DNA from: Jaapia argillacea MUCL 33604
Lineage: Eukaryota; Basidiomycota; Agaricomycetes; Jaapiales; Jaapiaceae
NCBI GenBank assembly: GCA_000697665.1
Contig: KL197774.1
Span: 1 to 41,795, forward strand
Length of the DNA stretch: 41,795 nucleotides
Reading direction: 5' to 3'
The notes under the pieces are model-generated. The model ran no database searches. It was not told where the DNA came from and was given only the letters and a program-made list of their open reading frames with translations. The position numbers and the translations under genes are program-made. Shown here piece after piece: positions 31,936 to 41,795 of this stretch; the first letter of the stretch is position 1, and each line of letters opens with the position of its first letter.

Positions 31936-33419
31936 ATGTCTGGTGAGTAGCCTTCAAACATATCTTATATCTTGCGAGGTGGATTCAGCATCAGTTACCT
32001 AGATCTACCTGGAAATCATGACATCTGGAGCATGATCACGTCATTCATCATCCACACAATCAATCAGTCCTTAGCATCCTGTCCGTGTCCTGGCATCTTA
32101 GTGCAGTGGGAGGCAATGGCTATTGACAGGGCACACATTAGGATATATCATGTAATCATGCAGGCACTGATGCACGAGATTGTCATTGATTCCAACTGAC
32201 TTGGAGCACACTACCTAGAAGTCCTGCATCTGAGAAGCATACAAGTCCTCCACCTGCATAACTATGCAATGCCATGTCATCCTGGGGGGTATGCCTTGAA
32301 TTTGATTCAGATGAGCACTGCCCTCATTGAATTAGACATTTGCAATACACACCCTGATTTTATCTGGCAGCTGCTGAGGGTGGCGTCGGACTTGGCCTGT
32401 CTACAAGCTCTGAAAGTTCAAGAATGGTTTGTGTTCGATCCAGATGCCTGCTTGTCTGTACTCACTTGTCTGTACTCATTTTTTAGCCATTATTATGGCT
32501 TCACACAGTATCCCATCACTATTCCAACCGTACCAGGTCGTCGCGACCTTGACTTCCACGGCACTGGACTCCTGGGATATTGTGTGGATCCATTGACCAG
32601 AGATGACACTCTGGTCCCTGCTCCTGTTCCACAATTTCCTGCACTCCAGCGACTCTATTTTGCAGCCAAACATTGCAATTCTAGGGACAGTTACAAGTTC
32701 CTTGAAGTCTTTGCCAAAGCAATAAACTGGTTGGCGATCGAGGAGCTCCATATACATGGTGATCCCAGTCAGCGAAAACCATCATGGGTGATATCTGGAT
32801 TGTTTGATGCATTTGTTTCATTCCAGGAAGAAGAAAATATCACAATGTCCATGCTAAAGGTTCCCTCCATCCCTACAATCACCACCTGGACATACTCAAA
32901 GCTCTGTAAGCTCGAGTCTCTCACCATTCAGTATAATGATATGCCGGAAACTCTCCACCAAATTACAATCCCTTCCACCATCTGTTATGTCAAATCTCCT
33001 GCGTCCATGGTGTGAGTTGCATCACTTGCCCCTGTAGCAACACTGGAACTTGTCGGAACCATTCAAGAGTGGCCTGGTTTCAATGAGGACTTTGTATCCA
33101 TTGGACCAGGGCTAGAGAGTCTCCAAATCAAAATTGGACTGTATTTGGTCCTACAGCATCTCACTTGACTTCTCCCTGGTGTCCGCCATTGGAGGATTGA
33201 GTTGGACTGCTTGGAGGCAAGTAGAACTAGTCTCAATCATTCATGAAACTGACACTGATGTAGGTTGATGTTCAATCTTTGGTGGAGGCTTTTCGTCAAG
33301 TGAATCAACTGCAGTCCTGTCTAGTCTTAGTAGCAGGTAAAAGCAGGGACATGTCTGGCATCATCAATCGTCAACTAGCTGAGGCGTCTGACTCCTTGCA
33401 TATTCTGATCTCGCTCTAA
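31936..33419 (+). pseudogene. F-box/LRR-like hypothetical gene, interrupted
   Basis: A start ATG at 31936 (MSG) can be spliced over 31943-31978 (GTGAGT...GAG) to GFSISYLDLPGNHDIWSMIT, which resembles the LPxEIW start of fungal F-box proteins. One frame continues to 33216, broken by TGA at 32197-32199, 33013-33015 and about 33166-33168. Leucine-rich segments are YLEVLHLRSIQVLHLHNYAM, PALQRLYFAAKHC, WLAIEELHIHG and LCKLESLTIQYNDMPETL, and the last exon has VQSLVEAFRQVNQLQSCLVL. The final intron, 33217-33263, appears to be GC-AG (GCAAGT...TAG) and restores phase to an exon ending in TAA 33417-33419. F-box proteins recruit substrates to SCF ubiquitin ligases; that role is inferred only from architecture. 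Confidence 0.6.
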
Positions 33420-33490
33420 TTACTGAAAATAAATTGTAATCGCTTCAATGAATGAATTGATTGCAGCATAGAGATTGACAAACAGCAGAA

Positions 33491-34105
33491 TTATTTACAC
33501 CCATCAATGGCATGTTCCAGGTATCTTGCAATCCATAGGCTCTGAGCCACCTTCATTGCAATGGACCAATACTCATTCATGGTACGATCATACCCAATTT
33601 CCTCCACATGCAGGGCTTCCCTCAGCTTTGCCAGAGCGACTGAGTCTGTGTCACAGGGAGCAGATTGGACGAGATCTGTCTTACTTGGCTCCACAATCTT
33701 TGTCGCTTGGGCAATAAACTTTTCGTAAGTTCTATTGAAGTCCTTAAGACCCACAGAGTATATGTTGTATCCCTGTTCATTCCCAATGGAGACACTGTGG
33801 TCTAGGTGCTGTTGGAATATACATAGCTGGTCATAAATGGCTGGGGGAAGTTGACAGAGCTGACTTGCTTTCCAATGCTTTGCAATGTCGACCATGGGAT
33901 GGCAAATGAACTGTGATATTGTCAGCACATGAAGAGCCAAAGCGAAGCAGTGTACCTGAAGGACCCCGTGAGCTGCAGTCCAAGCATCCTCGAGGACTCA
34001 ATCTGCCTGAGTTCCAGGATAAGATATGTTCTGAACTGGGATGGAAACACTCACCAGAAATACCTTGATGGAAGCGAAATCCTGCGGTGTTGATGAGTCA
34101 TTCAT
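33491..34105 (-). CDS. Hypothetical protein, two exons
   Basis: Exon 1 starts at ATG 34105 (MNDSSTPQDFASIK) and ends at 34064 before GTATTT. The intron can end at 34007 (GAACTCAG), giving exon 2 with an immediate TGA at 33998-34000. It can also end a little further on at CCTCGAG, which keeps the frame open: DAWTAAHGVLQ, then LTISQFICHPMVDIAKHWKA and REALHVEEIGYDRTMNEYWS, ending YLEHAIDGCK. With the second acceptor the protein is about 180 residues and intact. It is probably helical and I do not recognise the family. It sits convergently with the F-box/LRR-like gene upstream, 71 bp apart. Confidence 0.5.
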
Positions 34106-34455
34106 CCTGATGAATGGACCCAAGACGCAAAGAATCTTCTAGTAGGGCATTGTCACATCGAGTATACATGGCCATTCACAGTGTTTTCAGATCAACTATG
34201 AGCTTTACTCAACCACACTCAAGCCATTGCTGGGCAAATCAGTTAAACAGAGCACCTTTGAGTGGGAAAGGTTCGAGGCTCTCTGCAGGTGGGTGATTTG
34301 GCAAAGGGACACACTCAGGAGTATTGAGGAGAAACATCATGGTGACTGGGTTGGTTAGGTTGCAGGATCAGCAGGCAGAACTTGGATTAATGGCATTTAT
34401 TCATACTGGTCATTCATAACATCAATGGGCTGGAAATCCTTAACGTGCACCCTCA

Positions 34456-35143
34456 ATGGGTCTCCTCACTGTCATGTCCAAATGGCGAGAACATCAGCAA
34501 TTCCCGGGTGCCTACTTGCCCCATAGCCAGACTTTCAGTGCAAGGCTTGGTCTTGCTGCACATCTCATCCTTGCCAGACACATCATGGCTGAGCTCGACC
34601 TGAATCACATTAATTGGGTGATACTACTGTACCTAACCCTTGCAAAACGTGCTCGATGTCTGCGGCTCTTATCTTTGCATGGCTCCTCCAGGATTGAATT
34701 CTTGAGGCAATGGCTTCAAAAGGCGGAGATTCTTAATGTAAGTGATGCAGCGACTGTCTTCAGTCCTTACCGATTTGGGGATGTGGTATGGTTAGAAAGA
34801 CCGACAACTCTGTCAGAATGAGATTGGAACCTTGATTGGTTCTTCCATTGATCGAATCAAATATCCATGGAACATGTTTGATACACTGGTGGAGGTGATG
34901 AAGTGGCATTTGGAGGGAGCAGAGATGGATGCTGTTGATGAGGAGGAGGATATTGATGATGCAGGCTCAGTCCATTCTTCCGAGGTCTTCAAACGTGACC
35001 CCACCATTGACACCATTGATGCCAAACCCTTTGGCAAGGGTGAGGACAATGATGGGGAGGATGACGATGAGATTGAGGAGTTGGGTATGGTTTCTAGGTC
35101 TCAGTCTGGGGAGGAACATGATCCCATTCACATTGATGATTAA
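34456..35143 (+). CDS. Hypothetical protein, two exons, apparently intact
   Basis: ATG 34456 follows an in-frame TAA at 34441. Exon 1 (34456-34737) encodes a helical region (FSARLGLAAHLILARHIMAE, INWVILLYLTLAKRARCLRL). The intron 34738-34816 (79 bp) has a consensus GTAAGT donor and a CTGTCAG acceptor and is phase 0. Exon 2 (34817-35143) reads NEIGTLIGSSIDRIKYPWNM and MKWHLEGAEMDAVDEEEDID, then a long acidic tail (GEDDDEIEELGMVSRSQSGE) to TAA 35141. Total about 202 residues. No family recognised. It is the only gene in the window that reads open from start to stop with clean splice sites. Confidence 0.6.
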
Positions 35144-35248
35144 CTATGCACCATAGTCTTTGTAACATCCTGAATAAACTTTCCTCCTTTATTACACTGG
35201 TGGGCTTCAAACACGGAGTCAAAACTCCCACGATCCTTGCTATCCACA

Positions 35249-35946
35249 ATGTCCACTCCCACCCGCTTCACCGACCTACTCTCCTTGGATCAAGTGATCC
35301 TCGATTATAAACAGCTCACCACTGAAGCTAGTGACCTCAAGGACCAATATTCAGACCTGAGGACCCAAGATGACTATGCTCGTTTTCATGCTGATGCAGA
35401 GGCATTGCATGTGTGTGTATTCCATGCCCAGCTAACGGTGTAACTAAGAGGTCTCCAGACACATAGGGATAATCACAAGGACAACCTCCATCCCTTGCTG
35501 GAAGGCAGCTCCATGCAAAGGCTCAGCAACTGGGATGACATCGACGACCTGATGGCCAAGGCTTGGGAGAAATCTCAGCCAGGCAGCCGTGTCATGACAA
35601 ACCAGGAACTGGAAACTGCAATTGAATCATTTTGAGAGCTTTCCATCTGAGCAGAGAGCCACTATCATGAAGGATGGAAAATTGCCAATGTTGCTGGATG
35701 TGAGAAGTGGCTGAGGGAGTATCAAGGGCTCTGGGTGAGATCTGCATCTCCTTCTCGAATTTACCACTGCTAACATTCAATCAGAATGAGTATTTCAAGT
35801 GCAGCAGTGACTTGAAGCATAGCCCGGAACCACTGGCCATATATACAGATTTTGACTGGCTGGCCTTTCAGATTTGCAAGGCCTCTGTCAGTAATACCCT
35901 GTTAACGCTTACTGACCACAGACGTGTTCTGAGGCTTCAAGGCTGA
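35249..35946 (+). pseudogene. Hypothetical coiled-coil-like gene, three premature stops
   Basis: ATG 35249 (MSTPTRFTDLLSLDQVILDY) starts exon 1 to 35734. The intron 35735-35784 (GTGAGA...AATCAG) is followed by exon 2, NEYFKCSSDLKHSPEPLAIY, ending VLRLQG at TGA 35944-35946. Exon 1 is heptad-like (YKQLTTEASDLKDQYSDLRT) and carries TAA 35441-35443, TGA 35633-35635 and TGA 35648-35650 without frame change. All fit C-to-T change of Gln or Arg codons. Without them the protein would be about 216 residues. Function unknown. Confidence 0.5.
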
Positions 35947-35961
35947 GGCTGGATGAATTGA

Positions 35962-36396
35962 TCATAGTTGTATTGCATCTAAAATACCCTTGAGTTTTGA
36001 GTCCAGACATTGCAATGAGGTTGATGCCAGACATGGAGTAGTTTGTTCAAAGTACTGCATCGTTGTACTCTGGGAAACATCCACCAGCATGGCCTTGCTA
36101 CAATCCTCAGGAGCCTCAAGCAGATGATGGCTTTCTGGGTATCCAGAACTTTTGGAAAGCATCAGATTGTATAAATGATAGACAGGATGTCCAATGTAAC
36201 ATCCAATGGAAGTGCCATCCGCCGGTCTGTGTGGCATCTCTGCTATCTTGGGGGGTAAAGCATTACTCGATAGTGCTCTGTGTATCTGACAGTGGTGGAA
36301 TGTATCAGATAGTATAAATGATGGAAGACCTGGCATAATCTTCCTCTCCCAGATGTCTGGTGTAACATCCAATGGAAGTGCCGTCCACCAGTCCAC
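35962..36396 (-). CDS. Open frame, unrecognised, overlapping a repeat
   Basis: A 144-codon frame with MPHRPADGTSIGCYIGHPVY and SSGYPESHHLLEAPEDCSKA. It covers a direct repeat, so a similar IAEMP/DGTSIGCY segment occurs twice in different frames. No intron pattern or homology supports it; it may be chance. It is listed because it fills the gap before the KDZ gene. Confidence 0.2.
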   Translation of the reverse strand: MDWWTALPLDVTPDIWERKIMPGLPSFILSDTFHHCQIHRALSSNALPPKIAEMPHRPADGTSIGCYIGHPVYHLYNLMLSKSSGYPESHHLLEAPEDCSKAMLVDVSQSTTMQYFEQTTPCLASTSLQCLDSKLKGILDAIQL

Positions 36397-36420
36397 GCGG
36401 CATCTCCGCTATCCTGCGGA
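36150..36420. repeat. Imperfect direct repeat, 166-bp offset
   Basis: A block at about 36185-36253 recurs at about 36352-36419. Shared words are TGTAACATCCAATGGAAGTG and GGCATCTC/GGCATCTCCGCTATC. Upstream of each copy is ATCAGAT-x-GTATAAATGAT. Both lie just below the 3' end of the KDZ transposase pseudogene and could belong to the end region of that element. Confidence 0.6.
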
Positions 36421-36474
36421 ATCCAACACCACTCATTGTCAAGAATTACTGCTATGTCACTTTTGTGTTTTCAA

Positions 36475-39400
36475 CTAATTCCAGTCATTGATCACAGGGA
36501 AGTCTTTCCTTACATGTTCCAATCCCACTTCTGCATTCTGCAACATCTTGAGCCACATGGCGGCCTGTTTGGCTGCATAGCACCGTTTCCCCTTGTTCTC
36601 CAGGGACCCACTCTCCTCCATCCTTTGATGCCATAGTGTGAATTGATGTTTGAACCATGAGATCATCCACCCCATCTCATGGGAAAGAATTGTGGCTTCT
36701 TCTGCCCATTGATCCCATTTGCATTTTGCCCTTAACCAATGAACTCTTGTGACTGGGAGAACTCTAAGCAGTGTTTTCCTCAACTGGATACTGGACTCAC
36801 ATTCTATCATGTAAGGGTCATCCACCTTGTTGACATCTAGGGACCAGAACCATGCAAGCCTTGTATAACGCTGACCATGCATTCCTGGGTCAATGACAAA
36901 TGGTTCTGCCTTCATCTGATCCTTTGTCAAAACTTGAAAGCGATCCAGAATATCTTGGTTGGCACCCAGAGATACCATGGCCTGCCTAGATGAAACATAT
37001 ACCCTTGAATGCCTTTTCACCATTTCTTCAACTGTAGTAACCTCTCTCCATGCACATGTCTTCTTCTGAGATTGTCCAGGCCTGACCTTCGTTCAAAATA
37101 AAAATGATTTATGCCCTAGAGCAATTCAAATCTCATGGAGTACATCATTGGCCTGTCTGACCTGTAGTTGTAATTCCAAATTGGCCAGCTGGTGAACTCC
37201 CCTCCTTTTGCACTCTGCTATTCCCATGCTCGATGGCAATGGCAATGATGCTTTCTCGACAGGGGAGTCCTCGTCAGAGTTGATGTATCCTCCCGTGAAC
37301 AGGTCAGGCTCATCATCCTCCATTATATCAAAGTCATCAATATCTGTGTTGATGTGGTGCACAGTGTCTCTGGGGGAGGAATCAATTGCCTGGCCAAGAT
37401 ACATTGGGCTTGATTGGCAAAAATCATGGATGTCAGATTCAAGTCTCTGCCGTTTCTCTGCTAAGGCCAACATTTCATCCGGGGAAGGCTTTCCCCCAAG
37501 CTGACGGACATAAGATGCCAGCTCCACCCTAGACATGTTTCAATAGAGTTCGAACAGTGAAACTGGTACTTACTGTGATTCTTGCAGCTTAAATCCTTCA
37601 ATCAACCAGGCCACAGTCCCTACAACAAGGCCCATTGGTTGCTCCATTGTAGTCAGTTCGAGTTGAACCTCTTTCCTCCCAGGCGCTTCAGGGAATACAG
37701 TGAATGGTTTCCTCCAGCATCAAGCCATTGAAAACAGGGTACCTTTCGGTGAAGAGACATTAAAGATATCCATTGCGGATGGGTCTTCCAGTCTGCGTGC
37801 ATAGACTTCTTGCTCCTGCTCTATCCATACCTTCCTCAACTCATCGTCGATTCGACCATCCAATTCCTCAAATGCTTCATGGCTGGACTCCACCCCCAAA
37901 CATGCAGCCTTCAGTTTCCTACAAATTGATGAGGCTGCAGCGAATGAGCTTGGGCACATGGAGGATATGAATGGACAAACTCATGTTCACACATTTCATG
38001 AAATTCCAGTACCCCATGTGATCATTCAATGTTTCCTCTCTATGTGAGGTTGTCATTGTCCTTGTGCAACCTGCAATCTTGTCCAATGGTCTCCATGTTG
38101 TCTCCACAATTTCACCATCAATCATGCTGGCACCTACTATATAGTCCAGTGAGAATCTGGGAGTGCAGCTGTTCTGATGCCCATGCACATGAAACAAGCC
38201 AGTTCCCTTCTGCATCGTAATCCCAGAAGGCCATGCACTGGCGAGATGATGACTCTCCGAGATTCGTTTTTTGAGATTGACATGATACTGACACATCACG
38301 TCGTAGAGCACCATGATGAGACAAAGCATTCCCAGTGTCATCAAAATTGCCTACGTCAGTGAATAGTCCATGTTCATCTGTCTGAACCGACATGAGCCAA
38401 CTGCAGTCAAATGCATGGAGAGGATCGTACCTCTCTCCCTTTTGAAAATTGACAGCAGAATGGGGAGCAAAACAACCATCTCTTGCACAAACGGTGGCCC
38501 CGATGCCAGTCGCATCCAAGTCATGGCGGTCTGCATTGGCTTGACTGACCGCCTTGTGGTTGTGACATGTTGATTTCTGGGAATGGTGAATGATGGGACC
38601 ATTTCTTGCATGCATCAACTCACAGGCTTATGATCAATCACAATTTGGAGATGATCCTTATGCGGCCCCAATGCAACCATATACTGACTGCCATCTTCCA
38701 GGGAAATGTCATCCCAAGGATTGGTCATCTTCAAATGTTCAGGTCTGAAGCAGCCGTCCATAACAAAGGACCTCATGTAAAGCCATCTAAACTCTTAAAT
38801 GAGAACTGTTTACTCCAGAATGGATGAACTCACTCCCTGGGTTCCTCCTTCCAATTCATTGGAATGTTGATTCCTGGCTGGGGACATGCTGGACAAAACA
38901 ATGCCAGGGCTCTGGGACAGAGAGGTTGGTCATGTCCATACAGTACACCAGCCCATTTTCGATATCTTAGATTTTGCCACTGCTGGGTCACCCCCAGCAA
39001 TGGAAGGTAGTGATCCTTGGTGAAGATGAGTCATACACCACCCAATGCCAGCTGATAAAACTCACAGGGACTTCTGATGGGAAGGCCATGTTTGTCATTC
39101 TCTTCAACTTTGTATGGAAGCTCAAGATAGCCGTTTTGCAGACCAAGTTGTTGAGTGCAAAATCGTCCAGGACCTGGAAAGTGAATGCAGTCTGGGGATC
39201 CCTGACTGAGCCAGGAAACAGTCCCAAATCCAAGAGCTGGATGTCCCACCTAGAAGCATTTTGACAACCACAGAAGACCACTGGCAGCGAGTGAATGCCT
39301 GTTGAGTCAACAATTACCATTCTTTGTACACCACCAAATGTCCCTGTGGAAGGCATATTGTCAATATCACTCTCTTCTCCTTTGCTTTCCTCAACTCTGA

Positions 39401-39976
39401 CCTCTCCATCATCTGAGCTGGGGCATGGCTTTCCCCTGTGGCCAAGATGGAGATGGACCCCAGCATCGGACAGCCAAGCAGGCACAAAATAACCCTCTCC
39501 TCCCCATCGTTCGACTCTGTGAAATGGAGATCGAAGGTGACCCCATCTGATGCAGTCATAGCAAAATATCGGTTGTCTGAAGCAAGATTTGCATCGCCAG
39601 GATCCCTCTCTGCTGCACTCACAAACCCGTTCCTCCTGGGGTGCTTCTCTTGCAAGGAGGTGTTCCAGGTGCTTATCTCAATGAGGAATCCAGTCTCAGA
39701 GGTAGTCTTGTTGAGACTGCCTTCATTGAGCAGATTTTGAGGTAGAAGGAATTTGATTCTCACCTTTGTTTTGGGCAATGCCAGGGGTTCAAGATCTTCC
39801 AACTGAAAATTGGGATATTGGAGGGGTTCAAATAATTTCTTTGGAGTTGATGTCTGGCTCAGTGTCTCCTGCCCCCTAGTCAATGACAATCCCACCAGCT
39901 TTGTTCCCCTTGTTGTCTCCTTCTCCCTATAAATTTTGGCAGGACTTTCCTTAGCAAGATGTCTTTGAAGGGCCAT
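36475..39976 (-). pseudogene. KDZ transposase with CxC2 cysteine cluster
   Basis: KDZ (Kyakuja-Dileera-Zisupton) elements are DDE-type transposons. The N-terminal CxC2 cluster is at about 39680-39400: CKSCFRQPIFCYDC, RSPFHRVERWGGEGYFVP, DAGVHLHLGHRGKPCP. Then come TGIHSLPVVFCGCQNASRWD, DLGLFPGSVRDPQTAFTFQV and CPACPQPGINIP. Catalytic blocks are FVMDGCFRPEHLKM (about 38780), GATVCARDGCFAPHSAVNFQ, FHVHGHQNSC, VLYDVMCQYHVNLKKR and DGEIVETTWRPLDKIAG (about 38250-38090). C-terminal blocks are LELQLQVRQANDVLHEI and VHWLRAKCKWDQWAEEATIL, ending TAA/TAG near 36475. An intron at 38430-38382 joins in phase. Stops include TGA 39696-39698, 39678-39680, 37720-37722, 37126-37128 and TAG 38351-38353. The exact start is uncertain; ATG 39976 is in another frame. 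Confidence 0.85.
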
Positions 39977-40091
39977 TGTATGAGAATCCGGTAGCGAGAT
40001 GTTACAGGGATGTACACAGATGTCACAACTGTTACAAAGCACTTAGTGATCTATTAAGGAAATACATTTCCCATTCAGGGCATACATCTCC

Positions 40092-41439
40092 TCAATAACT
40101 GTCTATAGTCATCCAAGATGCAGCTCCAACCTCCTGCCGCTCATGCACCTTGTCCCTCATATAGTAGACATAACATATCCTATCACCATCAGTGGGGGGA
40201 ACACAATGCCATAGTAGTATCCTGGAAAATGCTGCAACCATACCAGATTGATACCCCAGCCTCATCCCAAGGCCCGGCAACTCCATAACAGCATCCTGGT
40301 AGGTTCCAATACTTGTGAGAAGATCATACCAGGAAGTCTGGGATTGACTGTCTCGATGAGGGAGAGTGAGTCAGTTGGAAATGATGGACAGGGCGCTGTA
40401 AACCGAGGGCCATACTTTGAGGACATCTGCAAAATTGTCATCCTCTAGCATCAACTTTGTCAATGCCAGATGTCCTGCTGTGTACAGCTGAGGATGCATG
40501 ACCCGCAAAATGGCACTCATCAAGGCCCCGGTCTGATAGAAGTCCTTCAGCCAAGCCTTGAGTTCAGGAGTCCGGGATTCAGGCTGCAAGGATGCTGATA
40601 CATGTAACGAGTCTGTCCGAGACTGTAAAGATGTCAACCCTCATATTTCACCAAGGGTAGAGCCACTCACCTGGTGTCCCTGGTGAAACCAAGCCAGAGA
40701 CATATTTATGAGCCTGGGATGAACATTGCAGGCTGCTGGATTCTGAAAAGCATATGATTGATTCTCCAGCCTTTGCTCTGCAACGCCATGTTGTAGTTCT
40801 TGTGAAGAAGGTTGTCCAAGTGTTTGGATGCCTCCCACATGATAGCCTAGGGGTGTGATCAATCCGGTTGAGGGGTAGACATCAAATCAGGGACTTACCT
40901 GGCGTCTCTGAGAAAGGACATTGGGCAGATACCACAGAATGATCTTATTGTGTATATCAACAACTGTCAAAGGCTTGATGTGGATGGGAGCTGCCCCTGG
41001 GTCTGAAATGGGGGGGTATTCCTTGGATATGGCTGCCTCTGCCTTGTCATTGAGTCCAGAGGGCTTTTTCCAATGTGATTGCCACATCTTTCAGCATCCC
41101 ACCCCACCCTCACTGAATCAAGTTGATTAACATGCTGGATAGATACATAGGAAACATACCGTTATTAGAATATGCAGCAAAGAGCACCTCACAAGTGTAC
41201 TTGCACTCACATACAATTTCAATGTCCAGATCAAGGGGTGGAGGTCTACGGTCAGATGGGTCGATCATTCCTCGATGTAAGGCAACCCTCTCTTTGAAAC
41301 GGCCCCAGAGATAGGTGGACAAGATTTCAGTGTAAACCAGAGGTTGTCGCTCCAAAAAATCTTCCTCAAAACTCATGCTGGGTTGCTGAAAGGATGCAGT
41401 TTGGCCGTCACAGGACCTGTGACTGGGGAGACAATTCAC
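40092..41439 (-). pseudogene. TET/JBP-like 2OG-Fe(II) dioxygenase, KDZ-linked
   Basis: TET/JBP enzymes oxidise 5-methylcytosine or thymine in DNA. The C-terminal exon (40622-40092) reads WPSVYSALSIISN, TGA, then LPHRDSQSQTSWYDLL with the Fe-binding HxD (codons 40358-40350), VMELPGLGMRLGYQSGMVAA, LLWHCVPPTDGDRICYVYYM with the distal His (40208-40206) and the Arg for 2-oxoglutarate. Upstream exons give HPRLINMSLAWFHQGHQ, AIMWEASKHLDNLL and VVDIHNKIILWYLPNVLSQR, and an N-terminal exon gives LDLDIEIVCECKYTCEVLFA. Introns 40898-40847 (GTAAGT) and 40670-40623 (GTGAGT) join in phase; 41159-41088 is less certain. A TGA at 40371-40373 and a frame change near 40750 break it. It lies 115 bp upstream of the KDZ start region, same strand. 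Confidence 0.8.
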
Positions 41440-41795
41440 CCAGTTTCAGCAACAGTTCTCGCACACCTGCTGTCCACCATTGCCATTGGGGTTTGGAATG
41501 ATCCACCAGTCTCCAGCCACTATGTACATGATGAAGCTGCATGTTATGTTGTTATATATCCCAGGAACTTGTAAATGGATTCATTTCCTGATTACATGGA
41601 TTGATGGACACATCAGTTGACTGCCTCAAGACAAGAACCTGAGCTGAACCCCTTAGAGCTTTAGTAGCATTCCTTCAGTCTCAGATATGCATAGATACAA
41701 TTCTAACCATTGGATAATTGAGACAACATTAACAGGATAGCGGAATTCCAATGTATCCAGAAAGCTGATATACATGCACAAGGAGATGCCTAAGG
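41440..41795. other. Window end, no gene recognised
   Basis: Probably the upstream region or first exon of the dioxygenase gene. A plus-strand frame at 41344-41574 overlaps the minus-strand exon and has no recognisable motif. Confidence 0.4.

Noticed and set aside
38118-38618. 166-codon frame as an independent zinc-type protein
   Set aside because: Its first part is the KDZ block CARDGCFAPHSAVNFQKGE, and the rest is read through an intron (38430-38382) into a wrong frame.
39314-40042. 242-codon minus frame as a separate gene upstream of KDZ
   Set aside because: From about 39700 downward another frame gives the CxC2 cysteine cluster (CKSC, CYDC, HRVERW) leading into the KDZ body; the long frame is a shadow there. 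Its upstream part may still include the true start region.

Overview
This window is a repeat-dense stretch of a filamentous fungal genome, most likely an Agaricomycete (Basidiomycota). The evidence is the short introns of about 45-80 bp (GTAAGT/GTATGT donors), the combination of KDZ transposase, TET/JBP-type dioxygenase, Helitron, Ty3/gypsy chromovirus and NLR-like genes, and several fungal hypothetical genes. There is no operon structure. Most coding sequence is decayed; only one gene (34456-35143) looks fully open. A recurrent lesion runs through nearly every element: in-frame TGA where the family or a sister copy suggests Arg (CGA), plus TAG/TAA where Gln or Trp is expected. This is what C:G to T:A transitions, as in methylcytosine deamination or RIP-like mutation, would leave.

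Layout. 1-1650: degenerate short repeats, a broken gypsy RT/RNase H fragment, and a truncated Tc1/mariner-like transposase joined tail to tail with it. 2589-6062 (minus): an NLR-type pseudogene with an N-terminal helical domain, an NB-ARC P-loop ATPase and about eleven 40-residue TPR-like repeats encoded by an exact 120-bp tandem array. 6063-8495: no recognisable gene and one 19-bp tandem repeat. 8496-12645 (minus): a segmental tandem duplication of about 1.96 kb with two decayed copies of a GPI mannosyltransferase 4 (SMP3/PIGZ)-like gene and a partial third unit. 12646-14994: little recognisable.

14995-19190 (minus): a Helitron with HUH Rep and a PIF1-type helicase whose frame runs, after Walker B, into a ubiquitin-hydrolase-like domain. 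Captured-gene remnants follow on the plus strand to 20466. 20616-27857 (minus): a nearly full-length Ty3/gypsy chromovirus with two LTRs, Gag with zinc knuckle, protease, RT, RNase H, integrase and chromodomain. It carries an 11-nt complementarity between the predicted mRNA 5' end and the sequence just inside the 5' LTR, suggesting Tf1-like self-priming. A Helitron N-terminal fragment lies inverted at 28339-28560. 29310-31120: a decayed Pro-rich hypothetical gene. 31936-35946: an F-box/LRR-like pseudogene and three short unrecognised genes, one intact.

36475-41439 (minus): a KDZ transposase with CxC2 cysteine cluster, directly downstream of a TET/JBP-like 2-oxoglutarate/Fe(II) dioxygenase with visible HxD, distal His and Arg. 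TET/JBP genes are known to travel with KDZ elements in Basidiomycota. Here a putative 5-methylcytosine oxidase gene itself carries the stop type that methylcytosine deamination produces. All coordinates and splice sites were read by eye; no database search or alignment was run.
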